A DNA stretch of 64,000 nucleotides from Promicromonospora sp. MEB111 (GTDB lineage Bacteria > Actinomycetota > Actinomycetes > Actinomycetales > Cellulomonadaceae), in the NCBI RefSeq assembly GCF_030209445.1, contig NZ_JARVSD010000026.1, forward strand, positions 1 to 64,000, in the 5' to 3' direction. Under the pieces are notes generated by a model. The model was given only the letters and a program-made list of their open reading frames with translations, had not been told where the DNA came from and made no database searches. Numbering within the stretch: position 1 is the stretch's first letter; each line of letters opens with the position of its first letter. The position numbers and the translations under genes are program-made. This document shows, one piece after another, positions 54,182-62,451 of the stretch.

Positions 54182-54240
54182 GCACATGTAGAGGGTGTGG
54201 ACGGCGCGGAGCCGGGCACGGCACGGAGGGACAGCGATGA
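54178..54240 (+). CDS. 20-residue Cys/Gly/Arg peptide ORF between sigma and membrane partner
   Basis: ATG 54178 overlaps the sigma-factor stop (ATGA), and its TGA at 54238 overlaps the ATG of the next gene (ATGA). The product would be MSTCRGCGRRGAGHGTEGQR, with a CxxC pair. The double overlap could keep ribosomes moving from the sigma gene to its partner. Whether the peptide itself matters is unknown; it may be only a coupling device or chance. Confidence 0.35.
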   Translation: MSTCRGCGRRGAGHGTEGQR

Positions 54241-55139
54241 ACGAGCACCAGCGACCGGAGGACCCGGCGTTCGATCGCCTGACGGCGGCTGACCCCGCGA
54301 AGCGTGCGCCCGAACCGGTCGAGGGCGTGCTCCGGGCCAAGGTCGACGCGCTGATCTCGGGGTCGGGGTCGGGGTCGGGGTCCGGGGCTGGGCCCGGGTC
54401 GGGGCGGGAGACCGCCGGTCGAGAGCCCGTCGGGACGACGCGCGTGGACGAGGTCGCCGTGCGGCGGCACCGCCGTCGGACGCCGTGGCTGGTCGCCGCC
54501 GCCGTGGCGGGCATCGTCGCGGCGGGCGGCGGCGGTTACCTGGCGGGCGGGTCCGGGCCGGAGACGGCCACCACGGCGAAGGACGTCGGCGCGGCGGCCG
54601 AGTCCGCGCCCGACTCCGACTCCGGGTCCGGCGAGGCGGAGTCCCGGACGGACGACGAGCCGACCTCGGTCCTGGGGGCGCCCGAGGAGCCCGCGACCGA
54701 GGGGGTGCAGCCGCTCGACGCGGGCGGCGACCTGGCTTCCGCGACGAGGCTCGTGTTCCACGCGGGCGTGGGGCTCACGGACACGCCGCGGACGGCGGAG
54801 GTGCGCTCGGCCGACGGCACGAGCCTGGGCACGTACCCGGTGGTCAGCGAGGAGGCGGCCGTGGAGCGCCTGGGTGACCCGCGGTTCGCGCCGGCGGCGC
54901 GGGGGGCCGGGCAGCCCGGGTCGGACGGCGACGCCTCCGCGGAGGCGCCCGCCCCCGGCGGGCCGATCGTGTGGCCCGTGGAGGACGTCACGATCGTGTC
55001 GGCGGTCCTCACGGAGGTGCGCTACACCCTGCCGGACGGCGCCGTGCTGCTGGTCCCCGCGTACGACCTGGCGGACGCCGCGGGCAGCAGCTGGACCGTC
55101 ATCGCGGTGGACGAGGAGCTCCTCGACTTCACGCCGTGA
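54237..55139 (+). CDS. Membrane protein likely paired with the ECF sigma factor
   Basis: 300 residues from ATG 54237 (GGAGGGA upstream). A cytoplasmic N-terminal part of about 80 residues holds FDRLTAADPAKRAPEPVEGVLRAKVDALI and then a Gly-Ser repeat. One transmembrane helix (about 84-104) follows, then an exported acidic domain with PVEDVTIVSAVLTEVRYTLPDGAVLLVPAYDLADAAGSSWTVIAVDEELLDF at its end. The layout is that of an anti-sigma factor, but no zinc-anti-sigma motif (HxxxCxxC) is seen. Pairing is inferred from position. Confidence 0.65.
   Translation: MNEHQRPEDPAFDRLTAADPAKRAPEPVEGVLRAKVDALISGSGSGSGSGAGPGSGRETAGREPVGTTRVDEVAVRRHRRRTPWLVAAAVAGIVAAGGGGYLAGGSGPETATTAKDVGAAAESAPDSDSGSGEAESRTDDEPTSVLGAPEEPATEGVQPLDAGGDLASATRLVFHAGVGLTDTPRTAEVRSADGTSLGTYPVVSEEAAVERLGDPRFAPAARGAGQPGSDGDASAEAPAPGGPIVWPVEDVTIVSAVLTEVRYTLPDGAVLLVPAYDLADAAGSSWTVIAVDEELLDFTP
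54357..54400 (+). repeat. Tandem TCGGGG repeat
   Basis: At least four GGGG runs spaced by TC or TCC, encoding (Gly-Ser)n. The coding strand has G-quadruplex potential. The repeat number could vary by slippage without breaking the frame. Confidence 0.6.
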
Positions 55140-55220
55140 CGCGACTGCCCGGCGGGCGTCGTAGGGTCGGGCACGCAGGGACCCGTCCGAGGTCACAACG
55201 CGATCTTCAAGGAGTGCACC

Positions 55221-55664
55221 ATGCCAGCACGTACCGCTCGCACCGCCTGGAACGGCACCTTCCAGGAGGGGTCGGGCCAGGTCGAGCTCTCGTCGTCCGG
55301 CGTCGGCACGTACGACGTGTCGTTCCCGGCGCGCGCTGCCGACGAGGCCAACGGGGTCACGAGCCCCGAGGAGCTCCTCGCGGCCTCGCACTCGTCGTGC
55401 TTCACGATGGCCTTCACGAACGAGCTGGGCCAGGCCGGCGCCACGCCGGAGCAGATCGAGGTCACGGCCGTGGTCACGCTCGGCCCGGACCCGGCCGGCG
55501 GCCTCTACATCAGCAGGAGCGCGCTGACGGTGCGCGGGTTCGCCACCGGCATCGACGAGGAGGGCTTCATCGCCGCGGCGAAGGCCGCCAAGGTCGGCTG
55601 CCCGATCTCGAAGGCGCTGACCGGCGTCGGCCAGATCACGCTCGACGTCACCTTCGAGGGCTGA
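55221..55664 (+). CDS. osmC: OsmC family peroxiredoxin
   Basis: 147 residues. RTAWNGTFQEGSGQVELSSSGVGTYDVSFPARA is the OsmC-type N-terminus. The two redox Cys are in AASHSSCFTMAF and AAKVGCPISKAL. The enzyme reduces organic hydroperoxides through an intramolecular disulfide. AAGGAG precedes the ATG and a strong terminator follows at 55669. It is not next to the OhrR-like regulator at 1270, and no similar palindrome is seen upstream. Confidence 0.92.
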   Translation: MPARTARTAWNGTFQEGSGQVELSSSGVGTYDVSFPARAADEANGVTSPEELLAASHSSCFTMAFTNELGQAGATPEQIEVTAVVTLGPDPAGGLYISRSALTVRGFATGIDEEGFIAAAKAAKVGCPISKALTGVGQITLDVTFEG

Positions 55665-55668
55665 GCAG

Positions 55669-55703
55669 GGCGTTCACGGGCGCGCCACGCGCCCGTGAAC
55701 GCC
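55669..55703 (+). terminator. Terminator of osmC
   Basis: GGCGTTCACGGGCGCG (55669-55684), loop CCA, CGCGCCCGTGAACGCC (55688-55703): a perfect 16-bp stem directly after the gene, with no T-run. Confidence 0.8.
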
Positions 55704-55729
55704 TGACGCGATCTGCCGCCCCGTGGTGC

Positions 55730-55742
55730 GAGAATCGCGGGG
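55730..55742 (+). promoter_or_regulatory. Leaderless-like -10 variant (GAGAAT) before 55742
   Basis: GAGAAT at 55730-55735, 6 nt, GTG 55742. The same hexamer and spacing recur at 59284. Confidence 0.35.
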
Positions 55743-58700
55743 TGCCACCTCAGACCCACGACGACGCCCGACCCCTGAACGGCATGAACGACAAGGGCCA
55801 CACCGCCGACGACGCCGAGGCCGCCCGCACCGCGCGCGAGCAGGCCGAGGCCCGCGCTGCCGAGGACGCGGAGCGCCGCCGCGCCGAGAGCGAGGAGCGC
55901 CGCAAGGCCGCACGCCGCGAGGCGGACCACGCCGCGGAGGCCGCCCGCGAGGCGGTCGCCGACGCGCTGCGCACCGTCGTGGGCGGCGACGTCGACACCA
56001 GCACGCGCCGCCGCGCGGAGTACTCCACGGACGCGTCGAACTACCGCGTGGTCCCCGAGGGCGTGGTCTTCCCGGAGAGCACCGACGACGTCGTCGCGGC
56101 GCTCGGGGCGCTGCGCGAGCTGGCGGTGCCGGTCACGGCCCGCGGCGCCGGCACGTCGGTCGCGGGCAACTCCGTGGGTCCCGGCGTGGTGCTCGACCTG
56201 GGCCGGCACCTGAACCAGGTGCTCGCGATCGACCCGGAGCGCGGCACGGCCCGCGTGCAGCCGGGCACGATCATGTCCACCCTCCAGGCGGCGGCCAAGC
56301 CGCACGGGCTGCGGTTCGGGCCCGACCCGAGCACCCAGAACCGGGCCACTCTCGGCGGCATGATCGGCAACAACGCCTGCGGCCCGCACGCGGTCGCGTA
56401 CGGCCGCACGGCCGACAACGTCGTCTCGCTCGACGTGGTCGACGGCGCCGGGCGGCGGTTCACCGCGGGCTCGGGCGACCCGGAGTTCGCCGACGTGCCC
56501 GGCCTCAAGGAGCTGGTCCGGGAGAACCTCGCGCTGATCCGCACGGAGTTCGGCCGCTTCGGCCGCCAGGTGTCCGGCTACTCGCTGGAGCACCTCCTGC
56601 CGGAGAACGGGTCGAACCTCGCCCGCGCGCTCGTGGGCACGGAGGGCACGCTCGTCACGGTCCTCGAGGCGGAGCTGAACCTGGTCGAGGTGCCGGGCGC
56701 GCCCACGCTCGTCGTCCTCGGCTACCCGGACATGGCCACGGCCGCCGACGACGTCCCGCGGCTCCTGGACCACAAGCCGCTCGCCATCGAGGGGCTCGAC
56801 GCGCGGCTGGTCGACGTCGTGCGCCGCGCCAAGGGCGCCACGTCCGTCCCGCCCCTGCCCGGCGCGGGCGACCCGAACGTCACGGGCTGGCTCATGATCG
56901 AGGTCGGCGGCTCGTCGCAGGCCGAGGCGCTGGGCCGGGCGGACGCGATCGTCGCGGCGTCGACGGCGCTCGACACCGCCGTGCTGCCGGCCGGGCCGGA
57001 CGCCACCAAGATGTGGCAGATCCGGGCCGACGGCGCGGGGCTCGCCGGCCGCACGCCCGCCGGGGAGCAGGCGTGGCCCGGCTGGGAGGACTCCGCGGTG
57101 CCGCCGGAGAAGCTCGGGCCCTACCTGCGCGACCTGCAGGCGCTGATGGACCGCTACGGCGTGGACGGCCTGCCCTACGGGCACTTCGGCGACGGCTGCG
57201 TGCACCTGCGCATCGACATCCCGCTGGAGACGTCGGGCTCGGTGCTGCGCACCTTCATGATGGAGGCCGCGGAGCTCGTGGCCCGGTACGGCGGGTCGCT
57301 GTCCGGCGAGCACGGCGACGGCCGGGCCCGCTCGGAGCTGCTGCCCCTGATCTACTCGCCCGAGGCGATCGCCCTGATGGAGCGGTTCAAGGCCCTGTTC
57401 GACCCGAAGGACCTGCTCAACCCGGGCGTCGTCGTGCGGCCGCGGGCCGTGGACGACGACCTGCGCCGTCCGGCCGCCGCGGCCGTGCGCACCAAGCTCC
57501 CGCTGGTCGGCAAGGGCTCGGGGCACGGCGTGCGGCGCAAGTCCGGGTACGAGGGGTTCTCGTTCGCGCACGACCACAACGACCTGACCACGGCCGTGCA
57601 CCGCTGCGTGGGCGTGGGCAAGTGCCGGGCCGACAACTCGGCGGCCGGCGGCTTCATGTGCCCCAGCTACCAGGCCACGAAGGACGAGAAGGACGTGACC
57701 CGCGGGCGGGCCCGCGTGCTGCAGGAGGCGGTGAACGGCACCCTGGTCGGCGGCCTCGCCGCGCCCGAGGTCCGCGAGTCGCTGGACCTGTGCCTCTCCT
57801 GCAAGGCCTGCTCCAGCGACTGCCCCGCGGGCGTGGACATGGCGCAGTACAAGTCGGAGGTCCTGTACCGGACCTACCGCGGCAAGCTGCGGCCCGTGGA
57901 CCACTACGCCCTGGGCTGGCTGCCGCGCTGGGCGCGCCTCGCAGGCGCGGTCCCCGAGCTGGTCAACGCCCTGCTGGGCGTGCGGTGGATCGGCAAGGCG
58001 GTGCTGTGGGCGGGCGGCATGGACACCCGCCGGTCGATGCCCAGGTTCGCCGAGGTGCCGTTCCGCCAGTGGTGGGCGCGCGGCGGCGCGACGCACGGCG
58101 TGCCCGGGCTGCCGGTCACGGGCGAGCCGGGGCACGAGGGCAGGACGGCGGCGCGGCTCGCGACCAAGCCCAAGGTGGTCCTGTGGACCGATTCGTTCAG
58201 CGACGCGCTCTCGCCCACGGTCCCGCAGGCGGCCCTGAAGGTGCTGACCTCCGCGGGGTTCGACGTCATCGTGCCGGACGAGCAGGCCTGCTGCGGCCTG
58301 ACCTGGATCTCGACCGGCCAGCTCGACGGCGCCCGGCGCCGCCTGCTCAAGCTGCTGGAGGTGCTGGGGCCGTACGCGGTGAACGGCATCCCGATCATGG
58401 GCCTGGAGCCGTCCTGCACCGCGGTGCTGCGCTCCGACCTGATCGACCTGTTCCCGGACGACCCGCGCGCGCAGGCCGTGGCCCGCATGACGCGGACGGC
58501 GGCCGAGCTGCTGACCTCGGACGACACCCCGGACGAGTGGGAGCTGCCGTCGCTGGCCGACGTCTCGGCCGTCGTGCAGCCGCACTGCCACCAGCACTCC
58601 GTGATGGGGTACGAGGCGGACCAGGCGCTGCTGGAGCAGGGTGGCGCGCAGATCGAGGTGCTGGCGGGCTGCTGCGGCCTGGCCGGCAACTTCGGCATGC

Positions 58701-58879
58701 AGAAGGGGCACTACGAGACATCGGTGGCGGTCGCGGAGAACGCGCTGCTGCCCGCCCTGCGCGACGCCGCCCCCGGCACCACCTACCTGGCCGACGGCTT
58801 CTCGTGCCGCACCCAGGCGCTGGACCTGATGGGCGTCGAGGGCAAGTCGCTGCTGGAGGTCATCGCCGACCGGCTGTAG
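55742..58879 (+). CDS. FAD-linked oxidase fused to Fe-S/CCG reductase (YdiJ-like)
   Basis: 1045 residues from GTG 55742; ATG 55784 is an alternative. An Ala/Glu/Arg-rich coiled-coil-like N-terminal extension (about 16-80) is unusual. Then comes a PCMH FAD domain (VTARGAGTSVAGNSVGPGVVLDL, LGGMIGNNACG), the FAD-oxidase C-terminal domain, two 4Fe-4S sites (CVGVGKC near 622; CLSCKACSSDCPAG near 683) and two CCG domains (CCGLTW near 850; CCGLAGNFG near 977). Relatives oxidise D-2-hydroxyacids such as D-lactate or D-2-hydroxyglutarate and pass electrons to the membrane. The substrate is not settled by sequence. Confidence 0.9.
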   Translation: MPPQTHDDARPLNGMNDKGHTADDAEAARTAREQAEARAAEDAERRRAESEERRKAARREADHAAEAAREAVADALRTVVGGDVDTSTRRRAEYSTDASNYRVVPEGVVFPESTDDVVAALGALRELAVPVTARGAGTSVAGNSVGPGVVLDLGRHLNQVLAIDPERGTARVQPGTIMSTLQAAAKPHGLRFGPDPSTQNRATLGGMIGNNACGPHAVAYGRTADNVVSLDVVDGAGRRFTAGSGDPEFADVPGLKELVRENLALIRTEFGRFGRQVSGYSLEHLLPENGSNLARALVGTEGTLVTVLEAELNLVEVPGAPTLVVLGYPDMATAADDVPRLLDHKPLAIEGLDARLVDVVRRAKGATSVPPLPGAGDPNVTGWLMIEVGGSSQAEALGRADAIVAASTALDTAVLPAGPDATKMWQIRADGAGLAGRTPAGEQAWPGWEDSAVPPEKLGPYLRDLQALMDRYGVDGLPYGHFGDGCVHLRIDIPLETSGSVLRTFMMEAAELVARYGGSLSGEHGDGRARSELLPLIYSPEAIALMERFKALFDPKDLLNPGVVVRPRAVDDDLRRPAAAAVRTKLPLVGKGSGHGVRRKSGYEGFSFAHDHNDLTTAVHRCVGVGKCRADNSAAGGFMCPSYQATKDEKDVTRGRARVLQEAVNGTLVGGLAAPEVRESLDLCLSCKACSSDCPAGVDMAQYKSEVLYRTYRGKLRPVDHYALGWLPRWARLAGAVPELVNALLGVRWIGKAVLWAGGMDTRRSMPRFAEVPFRQWWARGGATHGVPGLPVTGEPGHEGRTAARLATKPKVVLWTDSFSDALSPTVPQAALKVLTSAGFDVIVPDEQACCGLTWISTGQLDGARRRLLKLLEVLGPYAVNGIPIMGLEPSCTAVLRSDLIDLFPDDPRAQAVARMTRTAAELLTSDDTPDEWELPSLADVSAVVQPHCHQHSVMGYEADQALLEQGGAQIEVLAGCCGLAGNFGMQKGHYETSVAVAENALLPALRDAAPGTTYLADGFSCRTQALDLMGVEGKSLLEVIADRL

Positions 58880-58882
58880 GCC

Positions 58883-59212
58883 CTACTCCAGCCACTCCGT
58901 CTCGAACCGGTCGTTGGCGTGGATGTGCACCGCCTCGTAGAGGTCCGCGCCGAGGGTCCGGAACTTGTGCGGCACCATCGCCTCGACCACGAGGATCTGG
59001 CCGCCCACGGCCTCGAACTCGTTGCCGTCCACGGTGAACAGCGCCCGGCCGGACCGGATCACGAACGTCTCGGAGTAGGGGTGCCGGTGCAGCCGGGGGC
59101 CGGTGCCGTCCTCGGCCACCCGCTCGAAGATGACGGACACCTCGGACCCGTGGAGGTAACCCTCGAAGTTCCCGTACGGCAGCGTCGCCTGCTCGATCGC
59201 CTGAAGAGTCAT
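58883..59212 (-). CDS. Cupin domain protein
   Basis: 109 residues. GPRLHRHPYSETFVIRSGRALFTVDGNEFEAVGGQILVVEAMVPHKFRTLGAD carries both cupin motifs, with His, His, Glu and His as likely metal ligands. The start at ATG 59212 has GAGGAG only one base away, too close for a normal ribosome site, while CAGTCT lies 7 nt upstream, so leaderless initiation is possible. Function is unknown; many single-cupin proteins are isomerases or dioxygenases. It is convergent with the FAD/Fe-S gene. Confidence 0.8.
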   Translation of the reverse strand: MTLQAIEQATLPYGNFEGYLHGSEVSVIFERVAEDGTGPRLHRHPYSETFVIRSGRALFTVDGNEFEAVGGQILVVEAMVPHKFRTLGADLYEAVHIHANDRFETEWLE

Positions 59213-59283
59213 GCTCCTCAGACTGGCGGGCGCGCCGCCGGGCGGCAACCAGTTTCGTGGGACGCCGAACCGGGGCCGGAGGG

Positions 59284-59296
59284 GAGAATGCGGCCA
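59284..59296 (+). promoter_or_regulatory. Leaderless-like -10 variant (GAGAAT) before 59296
   Basis: GAGAAT at 59284-59289, 6 nt, ATG 59296. Confidence 0.35.
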
Positions 59297-59901
59297 TGGA
59301 GTTCCAGGACGTCGTCCGCACGCGCCGGATGCACCGCAAGTTCACCGCCGAACCCGTCCCGGCGCAGGCCGTGGACCGGATCACCCGCAACGCCGTCCGC
59401 GCCCCGAGCGCGGGGTTCAGCCAGGGCTGGGCGTTCGTGGTGCTGGAGGCGCCCGAGGACCGGGACCGGTTCTGGGCGGCGTCCACCCCGGACGACTCGG
59501 AGCGCGACATGTCGGCCTGGCTCGACGGCATGCGCACCGCCCCCGTGATCGTGCTGGCGCTCGCGTCCAAGGCCGCCTACCTGCGGCGGTACGCCGAGAA
59601 GGACAAGGGTTGGGGGGACCTCGACGAGGCCCGCTGGCCGGTCCCGTTCTGGCACGTCGACGTCGGCATGGCGTCGCTGCTCATGCTGCAGACCGCCGTC
59701 GACGAGGGGCTGGGCGCCTGCTTCTTCGGCGTCTCGCCGCGGGAGGTGCCGGCGGTCCGGGCCGAGCTCGGCATCCCGGAGGAGTTCGAGATCACCGGCG
59801 TCGTCGCCGTCGGGCACCCGGCAGACGGCGGGGCGAAGGGCTCGCCCACCCGCCGCCGGCGCAAGCCCCTCGACGAGGTGGTGCACCGCGGCGGGTGGTG
59901 A
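59296..59901 (+). CDS. Nitroreductase family protein
   Basis: 201 residues from ATG 59296. MEFQDVVRTRRMHRKFTAEPVPAQAVDRITRNAVRAPSAGFSQGWAFVVLEA is the FMN-binding N-terminal region of the nitroreductase fold (R-R-x-x-R-x-F...APSAGNxQ, with F-S-Q here). VDVGMASLLMLQTAVDEGLGACFFGV is the conserved dimer helix. It probably reduces an unsaturated or nitro substrate with NAD(P)H; F420 use cannot be excluded in a genome with cofC/cofD. It is convergent with the aldo/keto reductase gene, 7 nt apart. Confidence 0.82.
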   Translation: MEFQDVVRTRRMHRKFTAEPVPAQAVDRITRNAVRAPSAGFSQGWAFVVLEAPEDRDRFWAASTPDDSERDMSAWLDGMRTAPVIVLALASKAAYLRRYAEKDKGWGDLDEARWPVPFWHVDVGMASLLMLQTAVDEGLGACFFGVSPREVPAVRAELGIPEEFEITGVVAVGHPADGGAKGSPTRRRRKPLDEVVHRGGW

Positions 59902-59908
59902 CCCGGCG

Positions 59909-60892
59909 TCACGCGGCGTCGAGCCGCGCCCGCACGTCGTCGTCGAGCACCAGGTCCACCGCGCCGAGCGCCTCGTCGAGCTGCGCCACGCTGCTCGCGC
60001 CGAACACGGGGACCACCGGCACCTCGCCGCCCAGGAGCCACGCGAGCGCCACCTGGTTGGGCGTCGCGCCGAGCTCGGCGGCGACGGCCCGGAGTTCGGT
60101 GATCCGGGCGCGGGACCCCGCGTGGTCCGCCCCGTCGTAGAACGGCTTGTCGTCGCGGCCGAACACGCCCTGGTGCAGCGGTGAGTACGCCAGCACGGTG
60201 AGGCCCGGGCGGCCGTCGGCGCCGGTGGACCGGGCGTAGTCGAGCAGCTCGGGCGTGGCCCAGTTGGTCCGGATGGGCTGCGGGCGCGGGTACAGGTAGC
60301 TGTGGCACTGCTGCACCGCGCCGTACGGCGCCACTCCCAGCCGCGCGGCGGTCTCCCGCGCCTCGACGACCCGCCACAGGGCGACGTTCGAGATGCCCGG
60401 GATGCCCACGATGCCCTCGTCGACCAGCTTGCCGAACGCGCCGACCGTCTCCTCCAGCGGCGTGTCCCGGTCGTCGACGTGCCCGTACAGCAGGTCGATG
60501 TGGTCCAGGCCCAGGTGGCGCAGGCTCTCGCGCGCCTCCCGGTCGATCGTCGCCGCGCCCAGGCCCTGGTAGTTGGTGGGCGGCGTCGTCGACAGCGGCA
60601 GGGCCGGGTCCTTCCGGGCCGCGCCCAGCTTGGTCGCGATCCGCAGCCCGTCGCGGTTGCCCCGCGCGGCGAGCCAGCGGCCGAGCACGTCCTCGGAGTC
60701 GCGCCCGTACCCCTCGCCCCAGGAGTTGTAGTTGTTGGCCGTGTCGAGGAACGTGCCCCCGGCCTCGACGAACCGGTCCAGGATCGCGAACGACGTCTCC
60801 TCGTCCGTCCGGGTCCCCATCCACATCGTGCCCAGGCACAGCGTCGACACCTCGAACGACGTGTGCCCGTTGTCCAGCGTGCGGTACCGCAT
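59909..60892 (-). CDS. Aldo/keto reductase
   Basis: 327 residues from ATG 60892 (GAGAGGAGC upstream). GTFLDTANNYNSWGEGYGRDSEDVLGRWL holds the catalytic Asp and Tyr, RIATKLGA the Lys, and HIDLLYGHVDD the His position. The C-terminal VVPVFGASSVAQLDEALGAVDL binds NADPH. The barrel is complete. It is divergent from the MocR regulator gene and shares its intergenic region, so it may be that regulator's target. Confidence 0.88.
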   Translation of the reverse strand: MRYRTLDNGHTSFEVSTLCLGTMWMGTRTDEETSFAILDRFVEAGGTFLDTANNYNSWGEGYGRDSEDVLGRWLAARGNRDGLRIATKLGAARKDPALPLSTTPPTNYQGLGAATIDREARESLRHLGLDHIDLLYGHVDDRDTPLEETVGAFGKLVDEGIVGIPGISNVALWRVVEARETAARLGVAPYGAVQQCHSYLYPRPQPIRTNWATPELLDYARSTGADGRPGLTVLAYSPLHQGVFGRDDKPFYDGADHAGSRARITELRAVAAELGATPNQVALAWLLGGEVPVVPVFGASSVAQLDEALGAVDLVLDDDVRARLDAA

Positions 60893-60948
60893 GTCAGCTC
60901 CTCTCGTCCCGGGCTCCTGCCCGGCACGCACCACGCTAGGGAGGAATC

Positions 60949-60990
60949 GGTCTGGTGCTACGGTCCAATGCCATGGCCACGGACCAGACC
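60949..60990. promoter_or_regulatory. Inverted repeat around the mocR promoter
   Basis: GGTCTGGT (60949-60956) and ACCAGACC (60983-60990) are perfect 8-bp arms 26 nt apart. They flank a TACGGT hexamer (60959-60964) and the ATG at 60973, so a regulator binding both arms would cover the start of mocR. Confidence 0.5.
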
Positions 60991-62451
60991 AATTCTGCCG
61001 ACGTGCTGATCGCCCCGGTGCCCGGGCCGGGCGCGCTGCGGCACCGGTTGGAGGAGGCGATCCTCGGCGACATCGCCTCCGGCCGCCTGGCCCCCGGCAC
61101 GGCCCTTCCGCCCAGTCGCACGCTCGCCGACGCCCTCGGCATCTCGCGCTGGGTGGTCACCGAGGCGTACGGGCACCTGGTGGGCAAGGGGGTGCTGGAG
61201 GCACGCACGGGGTCCGCGACGCGGGTCGCGGCGGTCGCACCCGTGGCCGACGGCGGGGCGGGCCGGGCGACGGCCGGTCCCGGTCGGGCTTCTCCGCGGC
61301 TGGAACGCGCACCCGAGCGCGCGACGCACGACCTCGCCCCCGGCGTGCCCGACCTGCGGCACGTGCCCCGCGACGCCTGGCTCCGCGCGGCCCGCGAGGC
61401 GCTCGCGGAGGCGACCAACCAGGACCTGGGCGCGCAGCCGCCCGCCGGGCACCCGGCAGCCCGCGCGGCGGTGGCGACCCACCTGCGGCGCTCCCGGATC
61501 GTGTCCGGGCCCGACGACGCCGTGGTGCTCACCCGGGGCGCCGCCGACGGCATGTCCCGGATCGCGGCGGCCCTCGCCGCGGCGGGCCACACGCACCTGC
61601 TCGTCGAGGACCCGAGCTGGGCCGCGCTGCGCGACGTCGCCGCCGCCGCGGGCCTCACCCCGGTGCCGGTCCCGGTGAACGACGCCGGGATCTCCCCCGC
61701 ACGGCTGCGTGCCGAGGCCGCCCGCACGGGGGCCCGCGCCGCGCTGCTCACCCCGGCGCACCAGTTCCCGCTGGGCGCGGCCCTGCCGGACGAGCGGCGC
61801 GCGGTGCTGCTCGACTGGGCGCGCGAGGTGGACGGGCTGCTGATCGAGGACGACTACGACGCCGAGTTCCGCTACGACCGCCGGCCCGTGCCCGCGCTCC
61901 AGGGGCTCGACCCGGACCGGGTGCTGCTGCTCGGCTCGACGAGCAAGACGCTGGCCCCGGCGTTCGGGATCGGCTGGATGGTGGTCCCGCAGCGTTGGCG
62001 CGCCCCGGTGCTGGACGTGTCCGTGCGCCGGGGCCCCGCGCCGGGTCCGGCGACGCTGGACCAGCTCACGCTCGCCCGGTTCGTCGGGGACGGCGCCTAC
62101 GCGCGGTACCTGCGCGCGGCGCGCACCCGGTACGCCCGACGCCGGGCCGCGCTGCTGGATGCCCTGGACCGCGAGCTGCCCGGCGCGCGGATCGGCGGGA
62201 TCGCGGCCGGGATGCACGTGACGGTGGACCTGGCCGGGGTGCGGGCCGGGGCGGACGGCGTGGACGCCGCCGACGTCGTGCGCGAGGGGGCGGCCCGGGA
62301 CGTCGCGCTGGTCGACGTGCGGCGGTACCAGGCGGCGCCGTCGGCCCGGTCGACCGTGCTCGTGGTGGGCTACGGGAACCTGGCCGACGCGCGGCTGCCG
62401 GAGGCGATCCGGAGCCTGCGAGCGGCGGTCGAGGCGGCCGGAGCCGGCTAG
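60973..62451 (+). CDS. MocR-family regulator (GntR HTH fused to aminotransferase domain)
   Basis: 492 residues from ATG 60973. The winged helix covers the first about 80 residues (LRHRLEEAILGDIASGRLAPGTALPPSRTLADALGISRWVVTEAYGHLVGKGVLEARTG). The type I aminotransferase-like domain follows, with LIEDDYDAEFRYDRRPVPALQGLD and the PLP Lys in GSTSKTLAPAFGIGWMV. MocR proteins sense PLP or related amines and control vitamin B6, GABA or transport genes. The divergent aldo/keto reductase is the nearest candidate target. Its TAG overlaps the convergent cofC stop at CTAG. Confidence 0.9.
   Translation: MATDQTNSADVLIAPVPGPGALRHRLEEAILGDIASGRLAPGTALPPSRTLADALGISRWVVTEAYGHLVGKGVLEARTGSATRVAAVAPVADGGAGRATAGPGRASPRLERAPERATHDLAPGVPDLRHVPRDAWLRAAREALAEATNQDLGAQPPAGHPAARAAVATHLRRSRIVSGPDDAVVLTRGAADGMSRIAAALAAAGHTHLLVEDPSWAALRDVAAAAGLTPVPVPVNDAGISPARLRAEAARTGARAALLTPAHQFPLGAALPDERRAVLLDWAREVDGLLIEDDYDAEFRYDRRPVPALQGLDPDRVLLLGSTSKTLAPAFGIGWMVVPQRWRAPVLDVSVRRGPAPGPATLDQLTLARFVGDGAYARYLRAARTRYARRRAALLDALDRELPGARIGGIAAGMHVTVDLAGVRAGADGVDAADVVREGAARDVALVDVRRYQAAPSARSTVLVVGYGNLADARLPEAIRSLRAAVEAAGAG

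Noticed and set aside
54357-54400. CRISPR-like repeats
   Set aside because: It is a simple six-base tandem repeat in coding sequence with no spacers and no cas genes in the window.
51864-55391. Very long minus-strand open frame (over 1100 codons)
   Set aside because: It is antisense to the chitinase, sigma and anti-sigma-like genes and has no domain; such shadows are expected at this GC content.
55505-58711. Minus-strand open frame of over 1000 codons opposite the FAD/Fe-S gene
   Set aside because: It is a compositional shadow of a strongly supported plus-strand gene with many recognisable motifs.
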